DNA of 6,353 nucleotides from Balneolaceae bacterium (lineage in GTDB: Bacteria > Bacteroidota > Rhodothermia > Balneolales > Balneolaceae): contig SKRK01000050.1 in the NCBI GenBank assembly GCA_007118525.1, positions 1-6,353 of the forward strand. Reading direction: 5' to 3'. Shown one piece after another: positions 1-5,252 of the stretch; within the stretch, counting starts at the first letter, position 1, and the number at the start of each line of letters is the position of its first letter. Position numbers and translations under genes: made by a program. The notes under the pieces are model-generated. The model worked only from the letters and a program-made list of their open reading frames with translations, was not told the DNA's origin and searched no databases.

Positions 1-40
1 CCCCAAATCAACAACCCGTTAGACAAAAAGGAGAATAACC

Positions 41-979
41 ATGGAAGCAATAAACACAATAAGCCAGTTTCTTCTTGCACTTTTTGCCATTTATCTAACA
101 TTTAAGTTCCTTCAATCCCTTCGGTTAGTACCCAACCAGTATGCTCACATTGTTGAACGATTGGGGAATTACCACAAGACGCTTGGGCCCGGATTTCATG
201 CCCTGATTCCTTTTATCGATAAGGTGGTTTATAAGCAGGATTTGAGGGAAGAGACCATTGAAGTGGAGCCGCAGGAGTGTTTCACCAAAGATAACGTTAA
301 GGTTGAAGTGGACGGGGTTCTCTACCTAAGCGTGATGGACCCTGTTAACGCAAGCTATGGCGTGACGGATTACCGGTATGCAGCCGTACAGCTGGCCCAA
401 ACCACAACCCGGTCGGTTATCGGTCAGATGGACCTGGATGAAACGTTTGAGGAGCGGGCAAAAATGAGTAAGGAAGTTGTTTCGGTTCTCAGTGAAATTG
501 AGCGGCTTTGGGGAATTAAGGTACACCGTTACGAAATCAAAAATATTCATACACCAAGAACCGTTCAAAAAGCAATGGAACGCCAGATGACAGCCGAGCG
601 AGAAAGGCGTGCCGTAATTGCCAGATCGGAAGGTGTTAGAGATTCCAATGTAAATGATGCTCAGGGCCGGCGAGCCGAAATGGTAAACCTCTCGGAAGCA
701 GAAATGCAGAGGCGAATTAACGAGGCGGAGGGGTGGGCCAATGAGATTGAGGCTATTGCAGAAGCTACCGCTGTTTCCATTGAGCAGGTTGCGGATGCAC
801 TATCTCAGCCAAACGGTACCGAAGCAATGCAGCTGCAGCTCAAAGAGAGGTATCTGGGAGTGTTATCAGGGCTAGGCAGAGAAAACAATCAGATCATTCT
901 GCCGAAAGACCTATCCAATTTTGATGCGGTTATGGATGGTTTATCGCTGTCGGATTTGAATGAAAATTCAAAAAAATGA
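41..979 (+). CDS. SPFH/band-7 membrane protein, stomatin/QmcA (paraslipin) type
   Basis: A 312-residue protein of the SPFH (stomatin, prohibitin, flotillin, HflK/C) superfamily. It has one N-terminal hydrophobic segment (about residues 7-24). The band-7 domain follows (about 29-185), beginning LVPNQYAHIVERLGNY and continuing through LGPGFH, a KDNVKVEVDGV strand and WGIKVHRYEIKNI. An Arg/Glu/Ala-rich helix then runs from about 182 to 260 (QMTAERERR, SEGVR, NEAEGW), typical of the coiled coil by which these proteins oligomerise. Length and order match the QmcA/SLP-2 group. Family members form large ring or cage assemblies on membranes and are linked to membrane microdomains and protease control; the exact role here is unknown. 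The ATG is well supported by AAAAGGAGA at 26-34, six bases upstream. Such genes often follow an nfeD gene, but only 40 bases precede it here, so this cannot be tested. No convincing plus-strand terminator of its own follows. Confidence 0.93.
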   Translation: MEAINTISQFLLALFAIYLTFKFLQSLRLVPNQYAHIVERLGNYHKTLGPGFHALIPFIDKVVYKQDLREETIEVEPQECFTKDNVKVEVDGVLYLSVMDPVNASYGVTDYRYAAVQLAQTTTRSVIGQMDLDETFEERAKMSKEVVSVLSEIERLWGIKVHRYEIKNIHTPRTVQKAMERQMTAERERRAVIARSEGVRDSNVNDAQGRRAEMVNLSEAEMQRRINEAEGWANEIEAIAEATAVSIEQVADALSQPNGTEAMQLQLKERYLGVLSGLGRENNQIILPKDLSNFDAVMDGLSLSDLNENSKK

Positions 980-1125
980 TTTTAAATAGATGTCAGCAAG
1001 CAGTTATACAGAAGAGGAGATAGCAGCTGAAGACGCGTAAGAAGCAGAGATGTAATCAACGGACTCAAATAGATCCTAATGGCAGTCTTTACCAACTAGC
1101 TTTTATGACATTCCCGGAATAAAAA
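980..1125. other. Intergenic region after the SPFH gene
   Basis: Nothing coding is supported here. A 16-codon ATG frame at 990-1040 has no ribosome binding site and no recognisable content. The octamer CCCGGAAT occurs at 1113-1120 and again at 1129-1136, inside the left arm of the neighbouring terminator. The SPFH transcript probably ends in this region or at the terminator at 1126-1151 read in the plus direction, where the downstream T tract is interrupted (TTAATCTGTTTCTTT). Confidence 0.6.
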
Positions 1126-1151
1126 AAGCCCGGAATTTTAATACCGGGCTT
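1121..1151 (-). terminator. Rho-independent terminator of the dodecin gene
   Basis: Read on the minus strand, an 8-bp perfect stem AAGCCCGG/CCGGGCTT (1151-1144 with 1133-1126) closes a 10-nt loop. It runs into an uninterrupted T7 tract (1127-1121), with two of the T's also counted in the stem. It starts about 34 bases after the dodecin stop codon. In the plus direction the same hairpin could also stop the SPFH transcript, but its T tract there is poorer. Confidence 0.88.
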
Positions 1152-1184
1152 AATCTGTTTCTTTAGTTTTTTAGTATTGCTCGG

Positions 1185-1388
1185 TTAGTTTTTAACCTCA
1201 AAAGAAACCTTAGCGTTTACACCATAAGATACAATCTCGTTATTCGATACGTTTGCGTTCATCTCCTTCACATAGATTGACTTAATGTTGTCAACCGATT
1301 TAGAAGCTTCTTTCAGTGCGTTGTTAACGGCGTCATCGAAACTCTTTTCCGAACCTGCAATGACCTCGATTACTTTGACGATTGCCAT
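1185..1388 (-). CDS. Dodecin-family protein (SecE2/calcium-dodecin-like)
   Basis: A 67-residue protein beginning MAIVKVIEVIAGSEKSF, with the dodecin beta-alpha-beta-beta layout: strand 1 at 3-10, helix about 14-33 and strands at 38-47 and 52-65. Dodecins assemble into hollow 12-mers. Most bind flavins between pairs of stacked Trp side chains, helped by a Gln. A gapless alignment from memory with the M. tuberculosis flavin dodecin puts Ser37 where the flavin-stacking Trp should be and Gly56 where the Gln should be, so flavin storage is doubtful. The stretch SVDNIKSIYVKE more resembles SecE2 (Rv0379), described as a calcium-binding dodecin. The reading frame is open up to an ATG at 1448, but 67 residues is the normal family length, and GAGGA (1399-1395) sits six bases before this ATG. 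It is monocistronic, divergent from the trp cluster, and has a strong terminator. Confidence 0.88.
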   Translation of the reverse strand: MAIVKVIEVIAGSEKSFDDAVNNALKEASKSVDNIKSIYVKEMNANVSNNEIVSYGVNAKVSFEVKN

Positions 1389-1608
1389 AGTCTGTCCTCT
1401 TTTGATTTCATGTTTTAGTTCAATTAAAAAACAGAATTTAGACTTCAATCATTCAGTACATGACAGGCCCATGAGTTTTTTATCTGTACTGAGAAGAATT
1501 CTGTAATCAAGCCGGTTGATTCTATTTCTATTTTCTTAAACCACAGATATGATGTCCAATCTTCAGCTTTTAATAAATGCTTTTTTTATTCTGATTAATT
1601 AATCGCAT
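1389..1608. promoter_or_regulatory. Divergent intergenic region between dodecin and the trp leader
   Basis: No gene is supported here; the region must carry the dodecin promoter and upstream trp control DNA. Visible structure includes two nested inverted repeats at 1431-1504 (separate entry). A near-palindrome AATCAAGCCGGTTGATT at 1505-1521 is perfect apart from one extra G. A perfect 12-bp palindrome GATTAATTAATC at 1593-1604 lies just upstream of the candidate trp -35 box. It does not resemble the E. coli TrpR operator core CTAGTTAACTAG closely enough to call one. I could not pick a convincing dodecin promoter. Confidence 0.5.
1431..1504 (-). repeat. Two nested 8-bp inverted repeats upstream of dodecin
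   Basis: ACAGAATT (1431-1438) pairs with AATTCTGT (1497-1504). Inside it, TCAGTACA (1453-1460) pairs with TGTACTGA (1485-1492). Both are perfect. The two sides differ in spacing (14 versus 4 bases), giving an asymmetric internal loop around a 24-nt apical loop. On the minus strand the outer stem is followed at once by T5 (six T's including the last base of the stem), so a dodecin transcript starting upstream could form a weak terminator-like hairpin about 40 bases before the start codon. Function is not established. Confidence 0.5.
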
Positions 1609-1636
1609 TGGGTTGCATTTCATGCAGGGATAGAAT
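1609..1636 (+). promoter_or_regulatory. Candidate promoter of the trp leader
   Basis: TTGGGT (1609-1614) and TAGAAT (1631-1636) are separated by 16 bases. The -10 box matches TATAAT at 5 of 6 positions; the -35 box matches TTGACA at only 3 of 6. Transcription would begin near 1643, only about eight bases before the leader-peptide ATG. That is short, so either the leader is translated from a nearly leaderless RNA or the true promoter lies further upstream and was not recognised. Confidence 0.35.
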
Positions 1637-1650
1637 AGTTTCTATGGACA

Positions 1651-1701
1651 ATGATGAAAACAGACGTACATACAAGTTGGTGGTGGCACGGCCTCAAATA
1701 A
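1651..1701 (+). CDS. trpL: trp operon leader peptide with three consecutive Trp codons
   Basis: A 16-codon frame, MMKTDVHTSWWWHGLK, ending in TAA at 1699-1701. The three TGG codons at 1678-1686 are the sensor: a ribosome short of charged tRNA-Trp stalls on them. It lies between a candidate promoter and a 10-bp hairpin plus T7 in front of trpE, exactly where an attenuator leader is expected. The stop lies three bases before RNA region 2, so a ribosome finishing the peptide would cover region 2 and let the terminator form. Start is at 1651 or the adjacent ATG at 1654. No clear Shine-Dalgarno is seen, only GGA at 1646-1648, too close to the first ATG. A second frame (ATG 1644 to TAA 1727) overlaps it but would not read the Trp codons. 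Confidence 0.87.
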   Translation: MMKTDVHTSWWWHGLK

Positions 1702-1784
1702 TTGGCAGTGGAATCACTATGATGTAAATACGTTTACCAAAAAGTTTTTTAAGCCCACTGCAGTATTCTGTAGTGGGTTTTTTT
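1678..1784 (+). promoter_or_regulatory. Ribosome-mediated transcription attenuator controlling trpE
   Basis: Three mutually exclusive pairings are visible. Region 1 (CACGGCC, 1687-1693) pairs with region 2 (GGCAGTG, 1704-1710) as 3+3 bp around one G/A mismatch. Region 2 (GCAGTGG, 1705-1711) pairs perfectly over 7 bp with region 3 (CCACTGC, 1755-1761), the antiterminator. Region 3 (1754-1763) pairs over 10 bp with region 4 (1768-1777), the terminator. Region 1 begins directly after the last Trp codon. A ribosome stalled there would mask region 1, free region 2 and open trpE. With ample Trp-tRNA it would reach the stop codon, mask region 2 and let the terminator form. The geometry is that of the classical enterobacterial trp attenuator; the mechanism is inferred from it. 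Confidence 0.86.
1754..1784 (+). terminator. Attenuator terminator hairpin (3:4) before trpE
   Basis: CCCACTGCAG (1754-1763) pairs with CTGTAGTGGG (1768-1777) through ten pairs, one of them G-U. The loop is TATT, and the stem is followed by T7 (1778-1784). It ends 13 bases before the trpE start, so termination here cannot serve an upstream protein gene; the nearest upstream plus-strand protein gene ends at 979. Arm 3 also pairs with 1705-1711, making it conditional. Confidence 0.92.
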
Positions 1785-1797
1785 ATTTTAAGAAGAT

Positions 1798-3264
1798 ATG
1801 ACATTCGATAATTTTAAGGAGCTGGCTCAAACCTATACGGCAATTCCCGTTTCGCGGAGAATGCTGGCGGATATACTCACGCCGGTATCGCTGTTTCTTT
1901 CCATTCGTGAAGATGCACTCAACCCGTTTTTACTGGAATCGGTAGAAGGGGGTGAGCACCTGGCCAGGTATTCATTTCTGGGTTGTAATCCCTATCAAAT
2001 ATTGAGGTTTGACGGGGAAACCTGCACGCTGGCTGCACAGGGCAAATCAACGATAACCCTTGACGAGGGCTATTTTAAGGCTCTGAATCGACTCACCACA
2101 ATCCACTCGGAGCCAAAACTTCCGGAACTACCGCGCCTGACGGGCGGGGCTGTGGGATTTTCATCCTACGATACGGTTCGTCAGGTTGAGCACCTTCCAA
2201 ATGCACCTGATGATGACCTATCCCTGCCCGAAGCGATCTGGTGTTTTTACGATGAAGTGTATGCTTTCGATCACGTAAAACAACAAATTGTACTGATGAA
2301 GACGGTTTTTGTGGATGAATCTTCTGATCTGAAGAGATTATACGATGAGGCCATTCTTTCTCTCGACCGAATGGAAGATGCCGCTAATAAACAGGTCATT
2401 AGAACCGGTTCCTTTCAGCTGGATGCAGAAGAGCTGTCGAGCAATATTGAAGAAGACAGGTTTCATGAGATGGTAAAGCGCTCTAAAGAGTACATCTATG
2501 AAGGAGATATCTTCCAGGTTGTCGTCTCACAGAGGTTCCAAGTGCCGTTTAAAGGTGATAAATTCACCCTCTATCGTGCACTTCGCATGGTAAACCCATC
2601 TCCATATCTCTTCTTTCTTGACTTTGAAAATTTTGCCCTGGTTGGTTCATCCCCCGAAGTACTGGTACGGGTAACCGGAGAGGAAGTTAGGCTTTTACCG
2701 ATTGCGGGTACTCGTAAACGAGGCAGCTCTCATGAGGAGGATTTGGCTCTTGAAGAGGATCTTAAAAACGATCCAAAAGAGATTGCCGAACACATTATGC
2801 TGGTAGATTTAGGCCGCAATGACCTTTCAAGAGTTTGCAAATCGGGCTCGGTTCACCTGGAGCGTAATCAATCCATCGAGCGTTTTTCGCACGTAATGCA
2901 CATTGTTTCGGATGTGGTTGGAAAGATATCTCCCGGAAGAACATCGGTTGACGCCCTGATGCAGTGTTTTCCGGCAGGAACGGTAAGCGGCGCGCCAAAA
3001 ATACGCGCCATGGAGATTATTGACGAGCTAGAACCGACAAAGCGGGGTCCTTACGCAGGAGCCGTTGGCTATTTCGATTTTTCCGGCAATATGGATACCT
3101 GTATTGCCATTCGAACCATGGTGGTAGCCGGGAACTCGGTCTATATTCAGGCCGGTGCCGGCATTGTGGCCGACAGCGATCCGGCCAAAGAGTATGAAGA
3201 AACCAAAAACAAAGCCGGTGCTCTTGTAGAAGCGCTGAGTGTGGCTCTTGATATTTCGAGGTAA
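1798..3264 (+). CDS. trpE: Anthranilate synthase component I
   Basis: This enzyme converts chorismate plus ammonia (from TrpG) to anthranilate, the first committed step of tryptophan synthesis. It has 488 residues, a normal length for stand-alone TrpE. The N-terminal domain carries LLES (45-48) and RYSF (57-60), the region forming the tryptophan feedback site in known TrpE proteins, so allosteric inhibition is probably kept. The chorismate-binding domain is complete: SQRFQVPF, NPSPYLFFL, SSPEVLVRV, PIAGTR (301-306), DLGRND (337-342), FPAGTVSGAPK (391-401) and AGAGIVADSDPAKEYEE (452-468). Alanine at 303 marks anthranilate synthase; aminodeoxychorismate synthase (PabB) usually has Lys there (PIKGT). 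The only ribosome-site candidate is AAGAAG at 1790-1795. Transcription entry is gated by the attenuator just upstream. It is not fused to TrpG, whose gene lies beyond trpS. It contains only one Trp residue (in AIWCF). Confidence 0.97.
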   Translation: MTFDNFKELAQTYTAIPVSRRMLADILTPVSLFLSIREDALNPFLLESVEGGEHLARYSFLGCNPYQILRFDGETCTLAAQGKSTITLDEGYFKALNRLTTIHSEPKLPELPRLTGGAVGFSSYDTVRQVEHLPNAPDDDLSLPEAIWCFYDEVYAFDHVKQQIVLMKTVFVDESSDLKRLYDEAILSLDRMEDAANKQVIRTGSFQLDAEELSSNIEEDRFHEMVKRSKEYIYEGDIFQVVVSQRFQVPFKGDKFTLYRALRMVNPSPYLFFLDFENFALVGSSPEVLVRVTGEEVRLLPIAGTRKRGSSHEEDLALEEDLKNDPKEIAEHIMLVDLGRNDLSRVCKSGSVHLERNQSIERFSHVMHIVSDVVGKISPGRTSVDALMQCFPAGTVSGAPKIRAMEIIDELEPTKRGPYAGAVGYFDFSGNMDTCIAIRTMVVAGNSVYIQAGAGIVADSDPAKEYEETKNKAGALVEALSVALDISR

Positions 3265-3295
3265 TTTAATTGTAGTTTTAAAAAATAAATACAGA

Positions 3296-3325
3296 GTTCC
3301 CCTGCTTCGTAAGGAGGGGACTTTT
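3296..3325 (+). terminator. Weak terminator-like hairpin between trpE and trpS
   Basis: CCCCT (3299-3303) pairs with AGGGG (3315-3319) around an 11-nt loop. The stem can be extended by T3298-A3320 and, with a bulged T, G3296-C3321, and only four T's follow. It could partly end the trpE transcript. It could equally be an intergenic repeat, because the window's last bases (6338-6353) begin a similar C-rich arm. Either way, trpE-trpS co-transcription is not certain. Confidence 0.4.
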
Positions 3326-3352
3326 GATTCGAAGACGTTATAAATTTATAAA
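3324..3352 (+). promoter_or_regulatory. Candidate promoter of trpS
   Basis: TTGATT (3324-3329) and TATAAA (3347-3352) are 17 bases apart, with 4 of 6 and 5 of 6 matches to the sigma-70-type consensus. The -10 box lies in a perfect 14-bp AT palindrome TTATAAATTTATAA (3338-3351), which could also be a chance AT run. Transcription would start at about 3359, at or just before the trpS ATG, implying a leaderless or nearly leaderless mRNA. If real, trpS could be expressed apart from the attenuated trpE. Confidence 0.38.
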
Positions 3353-3360
3353 CCGTGAAT

Positions 3361-4353
3361 ATGTCCAAACAAAAAACCATCCTGTCCGGAATCCAGCCAT
3401 CGGGTAAACTTCACATTGGAAATTACTTCGGTGCCATGCGGCAGCATATTCGGATGCAGGAGGAGGGAGATGCATTTTATTTCCTGGCAAATTATCACTC
3501 CTTAACATCCGTAAGTGATGGCGGGCTTCTTAAAGAGTATACAACCGATGTAGTTCTGGATTACCTGGCCCTGGGCCTTGATCCTGAAAAATGTACCTTC
3601 TTTGCCCAGTCGGATGTTCCGCAAACTACAGAGCTGGCCTGGATACTTGGTTGCCTGACACCGGTTTCGCTGATGGAAAAAGGAGTTGCCTATAAGGATA
3701 AAGTGGCCAATGGCCTCAGTCCAAATATCGGGCTGTTTACCTATCCTATCCTTCAGGCTGCAGATATCCTGATTTACCACTCCGATCTGGTACCCGTGGG
3801 GGAAGATCAAAAACAGAATATTGAAATTGCACGCGACCTGGCCGGCAAGCTGAATCGGGCATGCGATAAAGAGCTTTTAAACATCCCTGAAGACTACATT
3901 TTGAAAAGCGTGGCAACCGTGCCGGGCATTGATGGAAGAAAAATGAGTAAATCGTACGGCAATACCATTAACATTTTTGCTGAAGGAAAAGCGTTAAAGA
4001 AGCGGGTGATGTCCATTCAAACCGACTCCAAAGCACTGGAAGACCCGAAAGATCCGGATACGTGCAATGTATTTGCCCTGATTAAACTCTTTGCAGACGA
4101 GCCGAAGCGGCAAGAGATCGCTGATCAATACAGAGCCGGAGGCTATGGTTACGGACACGCTAAAAAGGAATTACTCGATCTTATTTTAGGTTATTTTGCT
4201 GAAGCACGCGAAAGAAGAAAAGAACTCGAAAAGAATATGGACTATGTTCACGATGTTCTTCGCAATGGCGGTAAGAAAGCCCGTAAGCGCGCAGAAACCG
4301 TAATGAAACCCATTCGCGAAGCGACGGGATTGATTAGGAGCTTTGAGTATTGA
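3361..4353 (+). CDS. trpS: Tryptophanyl-tRNA synthetase
   Basis: A cytoplasmic class Ic synthetase that charges tRNA-Trp with tryptophan using ATP. It has 330 residues, close to the usual bacterial length. The Rossmann nucleotide-binding signatures are intact: SGIQPSGKLHIGNYFGA with the HIGH-type HIGN at 18-21, and KMSKS at 194-198. The GEDQKQNIEIARDLAG segment is typical of bacterial TrpRS and contributes to the active site. The C-terminal helical part ends in a basic stretch (GGKKARKRAETVMKPIREATG). An in-frame GTG at 3355 would add two residues; ATG 3361 is preferred because it gives the family-like start MSKQKTILSGIQPSGK. Neither start has a Shine-Dalgarno. The gene lies between trpE and trpG, an unusual place for trpS. 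Its product sets the level of charged tRNA-Trp that the trp leader senses. It contains one Trp residue. Confidence 0.97.
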   Translation: MSKQKTILSGIQPSGKLHIGNYFGAMRQHIRMQEEGDAFYFLANYHSLTSVSDGGLLKEYTTDVVLDYLALGLDPEKCTFFAQSDVPQTTELAWILGCLTPVSLMEKGVAYKDKVANGLSPNIGLFTYPILQAADILIYHSDLVPVGEDQKQNIEIARDLAGKLNRACDKELLNIPEDYILKSVATVPGIDGRKMSKSYGNTINIFAEGKALKKRVMSIQTDSKALEDPKDPDTCNVFALIKLFADEPKRQEIADQYRAGGYGYGHAKKELLDLILGYFAEARERRKELEKNMDYVHDVLRNGGKKARKRAETVMKPIREATGLIRSFEY

Positions 4354-4563
4354 AATACTCGCTACACGAATCTTATTCGTCAGATTCGAATTCTTTGTTA
4401 AACGTGTATAACATTTTTTGAATCTCAATCAATGAACTGACGAGTAACTCAAAATCGTGTTCATCTAAATAAGACAAATTTGGATTGACTTAACAGTATG
4501 AACCCGAAAACTGAAATTCCTTAAAAAAAATCTAAATACTCACTACTTGATACTCAATACTAA
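4353..4563. repeat. Gap between trpS and trpG with flanking direct repeat
   Basis: No gene is seen. AAATACTCGCTAC (4353-4365) at the trpS end and AAATACTCACTAC (4534-4546) before trpG match at 12 of 13 bases. Two more ATACT units (4550-4554, 4557-4561) run into the trpG start codon, and GAGTAT/ATACTC at the trpS stop forms a 6-bp inverted repeat. CGAATCT (4367-4373) pairs with AGATTCG (4382-4388) as a hairpin without a proper T tract. TTGACT at 4485-4490 resembles a -35 box but has no -10 box at the right distance. No Trp-rich leader is present, so there is no sign of a second attenuator. Confidence 0.5.
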
Positions 4564-5154
4564 ATGATTCTAATCATCGACAATTACGACTCGTTCACCT
4601 ATAACCTTGTCCACATCGTGGCATCTGTCACAGATCAATACAGGGTAGTGAGAAATGATGCCATAACCGTGGAGGAGATACGGGAAATGAATCCGGATAA
4701 GATTCTCATTTCACCGGGTCCGGGCCGGCCGGAAGATGCCGGAATAACTGAACGTGTGATTCGTGAACTTGGACCGGACATACCGGTGTTGGGTGTTTGC
4801 TTAGGCCATCAGGCGATTGGACAGGTATTTGGCGCTAAAGTGGTACATGCTCCAAGCCTGATGCATGGTAAAACATCGGATATCTATCACGATGGAAAGT
4901 CTGTTTTTAAAGATGTGGACGATGGGTTTGTTGCAACCCGCTACCACTCTCTTGCCTTGCAGCCGGACAGTATACCGGAGGATGAATTGGAGATTTCAGC
5001 ACAAACTAAAGACGGCGTTATTATGGGTGTTCGTCATCGAAAATACCCGATTGAAGGCATACAGTTTCACCCCGAAAGTATACTCACCGTGGAAGGGCCC
5101 AGGATTGTAAAGAATTGGCTGAATCTTCCGCGACTGACCGTTGAGGTTCGGTGA
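4564..5154 (+). CDS. trpG: Anthranilate synthase component II (glutamine amidotransferase)
   Basis: A class I glutamine amidotransferase that releases ammonia from glutamine and passes it to TrpE. It has 196 residues, normal for a stand-alone subunit. The family motifs are in order: ILIIDNYDSFTYNL at the N terminus, SPGPGRPEDAG (50-60), GVCLGHQAIG with nucleophile Cys79 (77-86), HGKTSDI (101-107), ATRYHSL (124-130) and GIQFHPES with His169 and Glu171 completing the catalytic triad. Sequence alone cannot separate TrpG from PabA, and in many bacteria one protein serves both. Its position between trpS and trpD favours the tryptophan role. The ATG has no Shine-Dalgarno; the bases before it are ATACT-type repeats. 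It lies 210 bases after trpS and 98 before trpD, so co-transcription is plausible but not proved. It contains one Trp residue. Confidence 0.96.
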   Translation: MILIIDNYDSFTYNLVHIVASVTDQYRVVRNDAITVEEIREMNPDKILISPGPGRPEDAGITERVIRELGPDIPVLGVCLGHQAIGQVFGAKVVHAPSLMHGKTSDIYHDGKSVFKDVDDGFVATRYHSLALQPDSIPEDELEISAQTKDGVIMGVRHRKYPIEGIQFHPESILTVEGPRIVKNWLNLPRLTVEVR

Positions 5155-5252
5155 TTTGAAACTGTGAAGTGATAGATCATGCCATCCGAAAGGTTTATAA
5201 AGAAGAGTTTATATAAAAGATTAGGCAGACCATAAAATTATAACAAACTATT

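Noticed and set aside
2..22. Possible tail of an upstream plus-strand gene ending in TAG at 20-22, 18 bases before the SPFH start, perhaps nfeD.
   Set aside because: Only six codons are visible and they carry no recognisable motif; the spacing is suggestive but not evidence.
990..1040. Small ATG frame of 16 codons after the SPFH gene.
   Set aside because: No ribosome binding site, no family resemblance, and such short frames are expected by chance.
1389..1448. N-terminal extension of dodecin to an ATG at 1448.
   Set aside because: It would add 20 residues not seen in the family, and a good GAGGA site sits at the right distance from the internal ATG at 1388.
4485..4513. Promoter for trpG with TTGACT as -35 box.
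   Set aside because: No -10-like hexamer occurs at 16-18 bases downstream.
4353..4546. A small transposable element between the AAATACTC-CTAC direct repeats.
   Set aside because: The intervening DNA has no terminal inverted repeats at its ends and no coding content; the repeat is better described as an intergenic motif.
4354..4563. A second attenuator or a T-box-like leader before trpG.
   Set aside because: There is no run of Trp codons in a short frame, and the only hairpin (4367-4388) lacks a T tract.
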